A stretch of DNA of 64,000 bases from an uncultured Pelagibacteraceae bacterium (GTDB lineage: Bacteria > Pseudomonadota > Alphaproteobacteria > Pelagibacterales > Pelagibacteraceae): assembly GCA_902542235.1 (NCBI GenBank), contig CACBTT010000005.1:16285-80284 (forward strand). Reading direction: 5' to 3'. Each line of letters opens with the position of its first letter. Positions within the stretch are counted from its first letter, which is position 1. The notes beneath the pieces were generated by a model that saw only the letters and a list, made by a program, of their open reading frames with translations, did no database searches and was not told the origin of the DNA. The position numbers and the translations under genes were made by a program. Positions 54,044-63,380 of the stretch are shown piece by piece.

Positions 54044-55905
54044 TCGTGAAAGAAGTTATATATTTTTTTTGCAACTTTTTCCTCAACTCCATCAACTGAT
54101 TTTATTTCATCTAAACTAGCTGATTCTACAGCTCTAGCTGACCCAAAATGATTTAATAAGGCCCTTTTTCTGATAGATCCAATACCATCAATTTGATCTA
54201 ATAATGATTTACTTATGCCCTTTTTCCTTTTTGCTCTATGAGCACTTATAGCAAATCGATGAGACTCATCTCTTAATCTTTGTAAAAAGAATAATGTTGG
54301 ATCATTTTTCTCGAATTTGAACTCTTTTCCATTATGAAAAAATGTTTCATTTCCACTGTTTCTCATTTTACCCTTGGCTATTGCTACAATCGGAATTTCA
54401 TGTAAACCAAGCTCATTCATCGCTTCTCTTGCCACTGAATATTGACCTTTCCCTCCGTCAATTAAGACTAAATCAGGAAAAGTTAGATAGTTATCTTTCT
54501 CTTGAACTGCTCTTTTAAATCTTCTGTTAAGAACTTCTTTCATCATTCCATAATCATCTTGAGCATTTTTTTGAATTTTTATATTAAATTTTCTATACCT
54601 TTTTTTAACGAACCCTTCATCTCCATAAGTAATTAAAGCGCCCACACTATTTGTGCCTTGAATATGGCTATTATCATAAACCTCAACTAAATTAATATTA
54701 GTTTCAAGATTGAATTTTTTTGATACTGCATCGAAAAGATCTCTATTATTCTGACTCTCGTAAAGTTTTCTATTCAAACTATCTTTTGCATTATTTATTG
54801 CTTGATTTATAACTTTTAGTTTCGTACCTTTTTTTGCAACAGTAATTGTGATTTGTTTACTTTCTTTTTGTGTAAGTGTTTTTTCAATTAATTCTTTCTC
54901 TTTAATTTCATTTGATAAAATTATTGAAGATGGAACACTTTTGTTTTCATAAAATTGAGAAACAAAAGAATTAATGATATCACTTAGATTTTCTTCTGGA
55001 TCATGCTTTGGAAAAAAAGCTTGATTACCCCAATTTTGTTTTGACCTATAAAAAAAAACTTGAATACAAGTTTTTCCAGACTCTTTATATCCTGCGATAA
55101 CATCTGCTTCGACTAAATTTGCTTCATTAATTCTTTGAGAAGATTGGATAATATTTAATGATTTAATTCGATCTCTTAATATTGCTGCTTTTTCAAAGTC
55201 TAAATCCTCACTAGCCTTTTCCATTTGATTAGATAAGCTTTTCTGAATTTTTCTAGATTTACCTGACACAAACTCAATTGCATCATCAACAGTCTGTTTA
55301 TAATCACTCTCAGTTACGTAACCAACGCAAGGTCCCGAGCACCTTTTAATTTGATAAAGTATGCAGGGCCTTTCCCTATTTTTGAAAACAGTATCATCAC
55401 AAATTCTGAGATGAAATATTTTTTGGATCATTTTTATAGTCCAATTTGCAGATCCAGCTGATGCAAATGGTCCAAAATAAAATCCTTCTTTGCCTTTTTT
55501 CCCTCTGTGCCTTTTGATTTGTGGCCATTTATCTTTGTCGCCTATAAAAATAAAAGGAAAGGATTTGTCATCTCTTAGTAAAATATTAAATTTTGGTTTA
55601 AACTTTTTAATTAAATTTGCCTCTAAAAGTAAAGCCTCACTTTCATTTGAAGTTGTAGTAATTTCCAGTCTTTTTGTTTGAGAGAGCATTCTCTCAGTCC
55701 TAATGATATGACTTTTCTCTGATACATAACTTTTAAGTCTGTTTGGAAGGTTTTTTGCTTTACCTACATAAAGAATTTCTCCTTTTGAATTTAGCATCCT
55801 ATAAACACCTGGCAGCTTAGGAACCAAGGGCAATTCTTTTTTAATTACTTCTTTACCTATATCAGAGCTGATCATGGCTTCTTTTTTTAGAAATTTGGAT
55901 CCCAA
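54040..55905 (-). CDS. uvrC: Excinuclease ABC subunit C
   Basis: UvrC makes both cuts in nucleotide excision repair. The protein (621 residues from 55905) has the GIY-YIG-type N-terminal nuclease ([22 protein letters not shown]), the cysteine cluster region [19 protein letters not shown], the UVR domain (about 200-240), the RNase H-like nuclease with [19 protein letters not shown] and [11 protein letters not shown], and two C-terminal helix-hairpin-helix motifs. An alternative ATG ten codons in (55875) would shrink the overlap with folB from 44 to 14 bases and is plausible. Confidence 0.95.
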   Translation of the reverse strand: MGSKFLKKEAMISSDIGKEVIKKELPLVPKLPGVYRMLNSKGEILYVGKAKNLPNRLKSYVSEKSHIIRTERMLSQTKRLEITTTSNESEALLLEANLIKKFKPKFNILLRDDKSFPFIFIGDKDKWPQIKRHRGKKGKEGFYFGPFASAGSANWTIKMIQKIFHLRICDDTVFKNRERPCILYQIKRCSGPCVGYVTESDYKQTVDDAIEFVSGKSRKIQKSLSNQMEKASEDLDFEKAAILRDRIKSLNIIQSSQRINEANLVEADVIAGYKESGKTCIQVFFYRSKQNWGNQAFFPKHDPEENLSDIINSFVSQFYENKSVPSSIILSNEIKEKELIEKTLTQKESKQITITVAKKGTKLKVINQAINNAKDSLNRKLYESQNNRDLFDAVSKKFNLETNINLVEVYDNSHIQGTNSVGALITYGDEGFVKKRYRKFNIKIQKNAQDDYGMMKEVLNRRFKRAVQEKDNYLTFPDLVLIDGGKGQYSVAREAMNELGLHEIPIVAIAKGKMRNSGNETFFHNGKEFKFEKNDPTLFFLQRLRDESHRFAISAHRAKRKKGISKSLLDQIDGIGSIRKRALLNHFGSARAVESASLDEIKSVDGVEEKVAKKIYNFFHE

Positions 55906-56287
55906 CTGAGCTGCAATCCTTCATTATTTCTAATTTTTCGATTTGAAGAGTAATTTTATCTATTCTTTTATCTTTGAATAGCTCATCAAAAACATCTTCT
56001 GCCAATGTTTCAAGAAAATTGTAATGTTTATTTTTTACTAGTTTTTTTATTAATTTTACTATTTTAGCGTAATTAACTATCGATTTAATATCTTTATCGT
56101 TAGACGGCTTTTTATCTTGATAATTCACCTCTAAATTAAATTTTACTTTTTGAGGCTTTTCTTTTTCAAAATCAAAATAACCAAGTTTTAAATCTAACAC
56201 TAATTCTTTTATTAAGACCTTCTTTTCGTAATTAAATAGGCTTTTATTTTTATCTATTTTTACAACTTTGAGATTATTTTTTTTCAT
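55862..56287 (-). CDS. folB: Dihydroneopterin aldolase-like protein
   Basis: A 141-residue FolB-type protein of the tunnelling fold, which releases glycolaldehyde from dihydroneopterin in folate synthesis. [26 protein letters not shown] (about 28-53) corresponds to the family's substrate strand, [12 protein letters not shown] follows, and [15 protein letters not shown] (about 89-103) contains the conserved Glu. Sequence is diverged, and the N-terminal 25 residues are extra. It sits next to the pteridine-reductase-like SDR two genes upstream, which fits folate metabolism. Confidence 0.75.
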   Translation of the reverse strand: MKKNNLKVVKIDKNKSLFNYEKKVLIKELVLDLKLGYFDFEKEKPQKVKFNLEVNYQDKKPSNDKDIKSIVNYAKIVKLIKKLVKNKHYNFLETLAEDVFDELFKDKRIDKITLQIEKLEIMKDCSSVGIQISKKRSHDQL

Positions 56288-57420
56288 TACAACAAATTCT
56301 CTTTAAAAAAATTTATAAATTGAGGCATATATTCATCCATGTGATCACCACCGATCATTACTCCTCTATCAAGACATTTTTCTTTTTTTAAAACCTTAAA
56401 TGAATTTTTCCAGGCTTTTTTAGGCTCCTCTTGAGCTGCTTTGTAAAATTCATCAAGTGAAGAATATAATTTATATTTTTTTAATACTAAATCTGGCCAT
56501 TCACTTCCAACAACAAATCCATCATTATCAACAAAAAATGCTGGACACTTACTAACTGTCATTGCTTTATATTTTTTAGGTTTTTGGCCATAATGAAAAC
56601 CATGATACCATCCATCTTTCATATCAATCTCAATCTGTCCAGGCTCAGATTTAATCTTATTTACATAATCCTCACAAGGTTTTGGCAGTGTATAGTCATC
56701 AGCAGCCCCATGAACATAAAGTAATTTAGTATTTGATGTTAGTTCCGGTTTATTAAAGAAACCTGCAAGCTTACATTCTGCTGCTTCAGGTAATATCGCA
56801 TCAAAACCACTAGTCCCATCTAAAAATTTAGATGTGAACTTTACATCTGCCAAATAAAGACTGTTATTTCCACCCCTTGAATGACCTGTTGTTCCAAACT
56901 TTCCGTTAGACCTTGGATGAGATTGTAACAACTTGTAAGCCATAATAGCATCTATTGCTCCGTTAATTAGTGGGACTTTAGATTGATCTCTCCATGTATC
57001 TTTCGCACCTCTATGACAGAAATTGTCAACATACATTACACCAATACCAGCATCTATTAGATTTCTAGTTCCATGGTAAACAAAATCATTCCACACATAC
57101 TCGCCTGGACCTCCACTACTATGTGTCCATATAACTATAGGAACTTTACTTGAACCCTCAGGCAATTGTAGATAACCAGTAATTTCTATTGGATTTTTTT
57201 TATGACCATCAGTCAGAACAGTTCTTTGATCAAAACCAGAAAAAGATTTAAATTTTATTAACTCACCACCTTTTGATAATTTATTTTTTGAAACCCAGTT
57301 TAAAACTGATTTTGATTTTTTACATTCTGCTCTAATATCAATATTTATATTTTTTGTAGAATGAGCCAAAACACTTGTTCCAAAAACAAAGAAAAAACAA
57401 ATTGTTAGTATTTTTTTCAT
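56287..57420 (-). CDS. Secreted alpha/beta hydrolase
   Basis: A 377-residue exported hydrolase with a signal peptide of about 19 residues (ending TSVLAHS). The nucleophile elbow GTTGHSRGGNNSLY (Ser of GHSRG) lies near 175-188 and a plausible oxyanion region is IWTHSSGGPGEYVW (about 96-109), with the acid near GAADDYTLP and a late His in WYHGFHYG. It resembles the dienelactone hydrolase/acetyl esterase branch. Substrate unknown. It separates folB from the SDR within a run of one- to four-base overlaps. Confidence 0.75.
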   Translation of the reverse strand: MKKILTICFFFVFGTSVLAHSTKNINIDIRAECKKSKSVLNWVSKNKLSKGGELIKFKSFSGFDQRTVLTDGHKKNPIEITGYLQLPEGSSKVPIVIWTHSSGGPGEYVWNDFVYHGTRNLIDAGIGVMYVDNFCHRGAKDTWRDQSKVPLINGAIDAIMAYKLLQSHPRSNGKFGTTGHSRGGNNSLYLADVKFTSKFLDGTSGFDAILPEAAECKLAGFFNKPELTSNTKLLYVHGAADDYTLPKPCEDYVNKIKSEPGQIEIDMKDGWYHGFHYGQKPKKYKAMTVSKCPAFFVDNDGFVVGSEWPDLVLKKYKLYSSLDEFYKAAQEEPKKAWKNSFKVLKKEKCLDRGVMIGGDHMDEYMPQFINFFKENLL

Positions 57421-58172
57421 TCCTTACCACCCATTATGTCTGGAGTTTGCCAGTTTAAGTTTTGGCCACTATCAATTGCTAAAACTTGACCGGTAATAGA
57501 TCTATTTTTAATAAAAAAGTCAACAGCATTGCAGATTTCTTGAACATTTGTCTGTCTTTTAAGAGGTGTTGCCATATATTGCTTTTTAAAATGTTTGTCA
57601 GACTGTCTTTTATTTTTAATAGTTGGACCTGGGGCAATTCCATTCACTCTAATATTTGGGGCAAGACTCATGGCGCTAGTCTTGGTTAAGGTGTAAAGAC
57701 CAGTTTTACTTAATGTATATGAAAAAAAATATGGTGTTAATTTAAATATTCTTTGATCAATTATATTAATAATATTATTGTTTTTGCCTCTAATATTTTT
57801 TGCAAAACCCTTTGATAATAAAGCTGGTGCTTTTAAATTCGCTTTTAAATGGCTATCCCAACTTATTGATGCGAAATTTTCAAGTTTATCGTTCTCAAAT
57901 AATGAAGCATTATTAATTAAACAATCAAAATACTTCAACTTTGATTTTGAAAACTTTAACATTTTCTCTATCTCTTTTTCTTTAGTCAAATCTGCTTTTA
58001 CCAAATAAATTTTTGTACCACCTTTATTTAAATCTTTTTTAAGACTCTCTGCTTTGGACTTAGATTTGTTATAATGGATAACAATTTCAATATTTGGTCC
58101 AGATAATTTTTTAGCTATGGCAGCTCCCATTCGAGTTGCTGCTCCGGTAATTATTATCTTCCGTGCTTCCAT
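57417..58172 (-). CDS. Short-chain dehydrogenase, pteridine reductase (FolM-like)
   Basis: A 251-residue SDR. The NADPH loop is [15 protein letters not shown] (about 9-23), in the TGxxxRxG form with Arg that marks pteridine reductases, not the usual TGxxxGx[10 protein letters not shown] (about 87-95) and the active-site [14 protein letters not shown] (Tyr and Lys) follow; the end has [11 protein letters not shown] and [14 protein letters not shown]. Pteridine reductases can make tetrahydrofolate or tetrahydromonapterin; next to folB this is a reasonable role, but inferred. It overlaps uvrB by 19 bases. Confidence 0.75.
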   Translation of the reverse strand: MEARKIIITGAATRMGAAIAKKLSGPNIEIVIHYNKSKSKAESLKKDLNKGGTKIYLVKADLTKEKEIEKMLKFSKSKLKYFDCLINNASLFENDKLENFASISWDSHLKANLKAPALLSKGFAKNIRGKNNNIINIIDQRIFKLTPYFFSYTLSKTGLYTLTKTSAMSLAPNIRVNGIAPGPTIKNKRQSDKHFKKQYMATPLKRQTNVQEICNAVDFFIKNRSITGQVLAIDSGQNLNWQTPDIMGGKE

Positions 58173-60328
58173 TTTTTTTCTCTTTTTTTTGTAACTCTTG
58201 TACCAGGCATACCTAATGTTGATCTACCCTTAGGATAAATTTTATTTTTAACATCGTACTGTCTAATTTTAGGGTTTAAAGTTATTTCTAATTCGGTACT
58301 TTGAAGTTTTCTCATTTCATCTCTAATTTTAGCAGCTTCTTCAAATTCCAGATTAGATGCAGCTTCCTTCATCTTTTTGTCTAATCCTTTTAAATGTTTT
58401 TTAAGGTTACCGCCAATATTGGAACCTTCGCTTATTTTGACATAATCTTTCTCGTAAACACTTTCTAAAATATCACTTATTTCTTTTTTTACAGATTTAG
58501 CATCGATTTTATTTTTCTTATTGTACTCTAATTGAATCTTTCTTCTTCTCTCAGTTTCTTTAATTGCTTTCTTTATACTTTTGGTTTCTTTATCGGCATA
58601 AAGAATAACTTTTCCATCTACATTTCTTGCGGCTCTTCCTATTGTTTGAATTAGTGAAGTTTCTGATCGCAAAAATCCTTCCTTATCAGCATCTAGTATT
58701 CCAACTAATGCACATTCTGGAATATCTAAACCTTCTCTTAATAAATTTATTCCAACAAGAACATCAAATACACCCATTCTAAGATCTCTCATAATCTCTA
58801 TTCTCTCAAGTGTATCTATATCAGAATGAAGGTATCTTACTTTTATCCCATTTTCATGAAGATACTCGGTTAAATCCTCTGCCATTTTTTTTGTAAGTGT
58901 TGTAACCAAAACTCTATAATTATTCTCAACTACTTTTTTGCATTCATGCATAAGGTCGTCTACTTGATTTTTTGCTGGTCTAATCTCAACTGGTGGATCT
59001 ATTAATCCTGTAGGTCTTATTACCTGATCAATAAACTTGCCTTTCGTTTGTTCTAACTCCCACGGTCCAGGAGTTGCTGAAACAAATACAGTTTGTGTTC
59101 TCATCAAATCCCACTCCTCAAATTTTAAAGGTCTGTTATCCATGCAAGATGGCAATCTAAAACCATACTCAGCCAACGTACTTTTTCTAGATCTATCTCC
59201 CTTAAACATCCCATTAAGTTGGGGAACAGTAACATGAGATTCATCTACAAAAACTAATGTGTTATCAGGAAAATATTCAAAAAGAGTAGGTGGTGGCTCT
59301 CCTGGTTTTCTACCAGATAAAAATCTTGAATAATTTTCAATTCCCGCACAAGATCCAGTTGCCTCAATCATTTCTAAATCAAATTTAGTTCTCTCCTCTA
59401 ATCGTTGCGCTTCTAATAATTTATTTTCTGCTTTGTGTTTTTTTAAAGTCTCTTCTAATTCTCTTCTTATTTTTATAATTGCTTGTTCTACAGTTGGTTT
59501 AGGAGTGATGTAATGAGAGTTAGCATAAACTTTTACAAGGCTAAGGTCTCTAACCTGGTCTCCAGTCAAAGGATCAAATTCTTCAATCTTTTCTAGTTTA
59601 TCACCAAATAAACTTAGTCTCCATGCTCTATCCTCTAAATGAGATGGAAATATTTCTAAATATTCTCCCCTTGCCCTAAATGTTCCTCTAAAAAAATTTT
59701 GATCATTTCTTTTGTACTGAAGAGCAACAAGAGATTTTATTATTTGTTCTCTATTATATTCATAGTTTTTCTGTAGAGTTAGAGTCATTTTGCTGTAAGC
59801 TTCAACTGATCCCAAACCATAAATACAGGAAACACTCGCAACAATTAAAACATCGTCTCTTTCAAGAAGAGATCTTGTTGCCGAGTGTCTCATTCTATCA
59901 ATCTGTTCGTTTATTGATGCTTCTTTTTCGATGTATGTGTCTGATCTTGGTACGTAAGCTTCTGGAGTGTAATAATCATAATAAGATACAAAATACTCAA
60001 CAGCATTATCTGGAAAAAAAGTTTTCATCTCACCGTAAAGTTGAGCTGCCAAAGTTTTATTTGGTGCCAATATTAACGCTGGTCTATTCGTAGCTTCTAT
60101 AACTTTTGCCATTGTAAAAGTTTTTCCAGATCCAGTTACTCCTAATAATACTTGATTAAACTCATTTTTTTTAGCTCCTTGGACAAGCCTTTTAATTGCA
60201 TCTGGCTGGTCACCAGCCGGGGTAAAATCTGACTTTATTTTGAATTTTTTTCCACCTTCGAGTTTTCCACCGATTTTTGGGTTTTTACTCTGAATGTCTG
60301 TAATTAGGTCTTGATATGTATTCTCCAT
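58154..60328 (-). CDS. uvrB: Excinuclease ABC subunit B
   Basis: UvrB is the damage-checking helicase-like subunit of nucleotide excision repair. The 724-residue protein has Walker [10 protein letters not shown] (about 63-71), the beta-hairpin region [29 protein letters not shown] (Walker B), [23 protein letters not shown] and a C-terminal UVR domain (about 645-690) that binds UvrC. A short N-terminal extension and a basic tail ([13 protein letters not shown]) are extra. It is divergent from aspC across 36 bases. Confidence 0.97.
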   Translation of the reverse strand: MENTYQDLITDIQSKNPKIGGKLEGGKKFKIKSDFTPAGDQPDAIKRLVQGAKKNEFNQVLLGVTGSGKTFTMAKVIEATNRPALILAPNKTLAAQLYGEMKTFFPDNAVEYFVSYYDYYTPEAYVPRSDTYIEKEASINEQIDRMRHSATRSLLERDDVLIVASVSCIYGLGSVEAYSKMTLTLQKNYEYNREQIIKSLVALQYKRNDQNFFRGTFRARGEYLEIFPSHLEDRAWRLSLFGDKLEKIEEFDPLTGDQVRDLSLVKVYANSHYITPKPTVEQAIIKIRRELEETLKKHKAENKLLEAQRLEERTKFDLEMIEATGSCAGIENYSRFLSGRKPGEPPPTLFEYFPDNTLVFVDESHVTVPQLNGMFKGDRSRKSTLAEYGFRLPSCMDNRPLKFEEWDLMRTQTVFVSATPGPWELEQTKGKFIDQVIRPTGLIDPPVEIRPAKNQVDDLMHECKKVVENNYRVLVTTLTKKMAEDLTEYLHENGIKVRYLHSDIDTLERIEIMRDLRMGVFDVLVGINLLREGLDIPECALVGILDADKEGFLRSETSLIQTIGRAARNVDGKVILYADKETKSIKKAIKETERRRKIQLEYNKKNKIDAKSVKKEISDILESVYEKDYVKISEGSNIGGNLKKHLKGLDKKMKEAASNLEFEEAAKIRDEMRKLQSTELEITLNPKIRQYDVKNKIYPKGRSTLGMPGTRVTKKREKKWKHGR

Positions 60329-60343
60329 ATATTAAACAACGTA

Positions 60344-60366
60344 ATTGAATAATTTCATAATTCAAT
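60344..60366. promoter_or_regulatory. Inverted repeat between uvrB and aspC
   Basis: ATTGAAT (60344-60350) and ATTCAAT (60360-60366) are perfect arms with a nine-base spacer, in the 36-base gap between divergent uvrB and aspC; the right arm overlaps the aspC start codon. Size and place would fit an operator, but no regulator is known here and chance is possible. Confidence 0.25.
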
Positions 60367-61552
60367 GAGCATAATATCTAATAATTTAAAAAGAATTAAA
60401 CCATCCCCAACTATTGCAGTTACTCAAAAGGCAAGAGAATTAAGAGCTGCAGGAAAAGATGTAGTTGGACTTGGGGCAGGGGAACCAGATTTTGATACTC
60501 CTATCAATGTTAAAAATGCAGCTATTAAAGCAATAAGAGACGGAGATACAAAGTATACAGCAGTTGATGGAACTCCAGCATTAAAAAAAGCAATTTTAAA
60601 AAAATTTAAAAGAGAAAATAAACTAAATTACAAACTAGATGAAATCACAGTTGGAACTGGAGGGAAACAAGTTCTCTATAACACTTTTATGGCAACTTTA
60701 AATAAAGGAGATGAAGTTATTATTCCTGCTCCATTCTGGGTTTCATATCCGGATATGGTTCTCTTAGCAGGAGGAAAACCAAAAATAGTAAAATGTGATG
60801 AAAAAGATGGATTTAAAATTACACCTGCAAAATTAAAAGCTGCAATTACAAAAAGAACGAAATGGATAATCCTTAACTCACCATCTAATCCAACTGGATC
60901 TGGATACAGCAAATCAGAAATTCAAAAATTAGCTAAAATTTTAATCAAAAACAAAAAAGTTCACATTTTGAGCGATGATATTTATGAGCATGTTAAATAT
61001 GATAATTTTAAATTCTTTACTATTGCACAAATTTCAAAATTGAAATCTCGAACATTAACAATGAATGGGGTGAGCAAGTCATATGCAATGACTGGGTGGA
61101 GAATTGGTTATGCAGCTGGACCAAAAGAAATAATTTCTGCAATTAGAAAAATTCAATCTCAGTCAACTTCGAATCCCTCGTCAATTAGTCAAGCGGCAGC
61201 TGTTGAAGCTCTGAATGGAAAACAAGACTTTATTAAGAAAAGAGCAAAATCATTTAAAGAAAGAAGAGATTTTGTTGTAAAAAGTTTAAATAATATTGAT
61301 GGTATTAGCTGTTTAAAACCTAATGGTGCATTTTACGTATTTCCGAATTGTAAAAAACTTTTAAATAAAAGAACTAAACTTAAAAAAGATACTGATTTTG
61401 TCCAAAAGCTTTTAGAAAAACAAAATGTTGCAGCTGTTCAGGGCTCAGCATTTGGTTTAGATGGATATTTTAGAATTTCATATGCGACTTCAATGGCAAA
61501 ACTTAAAATAGCAATGTCTAGAATTAAAAAGTTTTGCGAGGATTTAGGATAA
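60365..61552 (+). CDS. aspC: Aspartate/tyrosine aminotransferase, class I
   Basis: A 395-residue fold-type I PLP aminotransferase. It begins with RIKPSPTIAVTQKARELRAAGKDVVGLGAGEPDFDTP, the subgroup I-gamma start, then TGGKQVLYN, NSPSNPTGSGYS, the PLP lysine in GVSKSYAMTGWRIGYAAG (about 238-255) and GYFRISYATS with the carboxylate-binding Arg. Aspartate is the likely amino donor; related enzymes also use prephenate or aromatic acids. It stands alone on the plus strand. Confidence 0.92.
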   Translation: MSIISNNLKRIKPSPTIAVTQKARELRAAGKDVVGLGAGEPDFDTPINVKNAAIKAIRDGDTKYTAVDGTPALKKAILKKFKRENKLNYKLDEITVGTGGKQVLYNTFMATLNKGDEVIIPAPFWVSYPDMVLLAGGKPKIVKCDEKDGFKITPAKLKAAITKRTKWIILNSPSNPTGSGYSKSEIQKLAKILIKNKKVHILSDDIYEHVKYDNFKFFTIAQISKLKSRTLTMNGVSKSYAMTGWRIGYAAGPKEIISAIRKIQSQSTSNPSSISQAAAVEALNGKQDFIKKRAKSFKERRDFVVKSLNNIDGISCLKPNGAFYVFPNCKKLLNKRTKLKKDTDFVQKLLEKQNVAAVQGSAFGLDGYFRISYATSMAKLKIAMSRIKKFCEDLG

Positions 61553-61554
61553 AC

Positions 61555-61935
61555 CTATTTTTTTTTATTTAGTCCAATTAGTGAAGAATTTCTAAATCTT
61601 AAAATTACAATTGCTAAAGCAATTAAAACAATCGCACCTGCTTCATATAGTAATATCTCTGGATTTAGAGATTTTCCTTGTAAAATAATAAATCTAGCAA
61701 GTGCAGTTATAGCAATAAATAACGGCAGTGTAATTTGAATTGATTGGCTTTCCCAAAATACTCTAACCATTGCAAGCACTTCAAGATATAAAAAAAGTAA
61801 AAGCAGATCGGCCAAAGTAACTCTTTGCACGAGTATCATCTGGTACATTTCTTGCCCAAAAGCAATAACTGTACTAACTAAAATGATTACTAATGCTACA
61901 AGCTGGATTTGCTTTACAATGTTTTCCATTAACAA
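61555..61935 (-). CDS. Phosphate-starvation-inducible PsiE family membrane protein
   Basis: A 126-residue protein with four helices. The pattern around LLFLYLEVLAMVRVFW (about 45-60) and ARFIILQGKSLNPEILLYEAGAIVLIALAIVILRF (near 81-115) is the PsiE family pattern. The function is unknown; PsiE is induced by phosphate lack in E. coli. It is four bases after the unknown membrane gene and converges with aspC, leaving two bases. Confidence 0.75.
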   Translation of the reverse strand: MLMENIVKQIQLVALVIILVSTVIAFGQEMYQMILVQRVTLADLLLLFLYLEVLAMVRVFWESQSIQITLPLFIAITALARFIILQGKSLNPEILLYEAGAIVLIALAIVILRFRNSSLIGLNKKK

Positions 61936-61939
61936 TCTT

Positions 61940-62359
61940 TTATAAATTAAAATAACTTTTTATTCTAGACTGAAATAACAAATAAATCGCCGATATATGA
62001 ATTATTGAGTTAAGAGTAAGTACAGATTTTACACCAAAATCATTTAATCCTAATTCTGGAATTGGTTCATATGGAACTAAAATACTAGTTGTTATGGCCT
62101 CATATAAATCAAATAAACCAACAAAGTTCCAAGCTAATAAAATACCCCAAAGTACTGCAGATGGTTTTTTATAAATATAGTAAACTAGAAATAAAGCAGT
62201 TATTCCAATTATAAAATCACCAGTCAAAGATACAATCCACTCGTATGGTGCAGCTCTCTCATTTTCTGTGATTGTCCAAAATAAAATTAAACTTGAACCA
62301 ATAGCCCTGAATGACATCCAGCCAGTTGCAAACATAATCCACTTTATTCCTTTTGTCAT
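61940..62359 (-). CDS. Membrane protein of unknown family
   Basis: From the ATG at 62359 this is a 139-residue protein with about four helices (near 4-25, 35-58, 63-83 and 107-128) and a polar loop PYEPIPELGLNDFG between the last two. The frame extends five codons further to a TTG, but the ATG abuts the preceding stop at 62361 and is preferred. I recognise no family. Between an NAD-dependent reductase and a PsiE-like protein it may be part of a three-gene operon. Confidence 0.65.
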   Translation of the reverse strand: MTKGIKWIMFATGWMSFRAIGSSLILFWTITENERAAPYEWIVSLTGDFIIGITALFLVYYIYKKPSAVLWGILLAWNFVGLFDLYEAITTSILVPYEPIPELGLNDFGVKSVLTLNSIIHISAIYLLFQSRIKSYFNL

Positions 62360-62360
62360 A

Positions 62361-63380
62361 TTATACCAATCCAAGTCTAACTACTGATTTTGCTGCATCC
62401 TCAATACATCCTCTAGCCGGCTGAAATTTAAATCCCAATAAATTTTCAGCATACGAAGCATCAGTTTGCATTTGTATCCCTAAATCTGGAACCATCATTT
62501 TTGCACTCGTATCCAGATGACTAATTATTCTCACTAAAAAGTTTGGCAACACTCTTTTTGGAAGTTTTTTTGAATATTTAGGTAATGCTTCAGCCATAAT
62601 ATTAGAAAAATCTATCATTCTTTTGACCTCAGAGCCAATTATTAGTCGTCTTCCACCAACATCTGGTCTTGTTAAAGAATTGATGTGAGCTTTCACTACA
62701 TCTTTCATATCTGAGACTAAAATACTAAAATCAGGAGCACCTGGATATTTACCTTCTAGAAATAGTTTAACATAACTTATCGAAGTTTTTTCTTTAGTAT
62801 CTAAAGCGTCTCCAAAGACACCTCCAGGACATATACATACCAACTTATTCTTTAAACCTTTATTCTCCATAAATTCCCAAGCTGCTTTTTCAGCCTTGAT
62901 TTTTGAAACAAAGTAATCATTACAACCTTTCCAATTAGCATCACTCCAATCATTTTCACCAAATGTATATGGATTTGTCCTATTAGGTTTTCTAAACATT
63001 GTTGCAATTGAAGAAGTTTTAATAATACGTTCAACTCCCGCATTAACAGCAGCTTTTAAAACTCTTATAGTTCCATCTTTAGCTGTTGGAACAAGACTTT
63101 CACGATCTCTAGAGGTCTTTAAAGGGAAAGGAGAAGCCACATGCATTACATACTTGCAGCCTTTTAATGCCTCATCCCAACCTTCGTCTTTTAAAAGATC
63201 TAATTCGACAAATGATAATTTATCAATTGATGCATATTCATTTATGGTTTTTTTTGTTTGCTCAATTAAACCAGAATCTCTAACAGTGCCTAAAACTTTA
63301 TATCCCGATTTTAATAATTCAATTGCAGTATGTTTAGCGATCCATCCACTTATACCCGTTAACAATACTGTTTCATTCAT
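62361..63380 (-). CDS. NAD(P)-dependent aldehyde/dihydroflavonol reductase-like epimerase family
   Basis: A 339-residue extended SDR. The cofactor loop is LLTGISGWIAKHTAIELLKSGYKVLGTVRD (TGxxGWI, about 6-35), then VMHVASPFPL, ACTIVE-site-like SSIATMFRK with NDYFVSKIKAEKAAWEF (Tyr and Lys, near 160-175) and CPGGVFGDAL. The family includes dihydroflavonol 4-reductases, cinnamoyl-CoA reductases and bacterial methylglyoxal or aldehyde reductases. Substrate unknown. It starts one base before trxB ends. Confidence 0.8.
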   Translation of the reverse strand: MNETVLLTGISGWIAKHTAIELLKSGYKVLGTVRDSGLIEQTKKTINEYASIDKLSFVELDLLKDEGWDEALKGCKYVMHVASPFPLKTSRDRESLVPTAKDGTIRVLKAAVNAGVERIIKTSSIATMFRKPNRTNPYTFGENDWSDANWKGCNDYFVSKIKAEKAAWEFMENKGLKNKLVCICPGGVFGDALDTKEKTSISYVKLFLEGKYPGAPDFSILVSDMKDVVKAHINSLTRPDVGGRRLIIGSEVKRMIDFSNIMAEALPKYSKKLPKRVLPNFLVRIISHLDTSAKMMVPDLGIQMQTDASYAENLLGFKFQPARGCIEDAAKSVVRLGLV

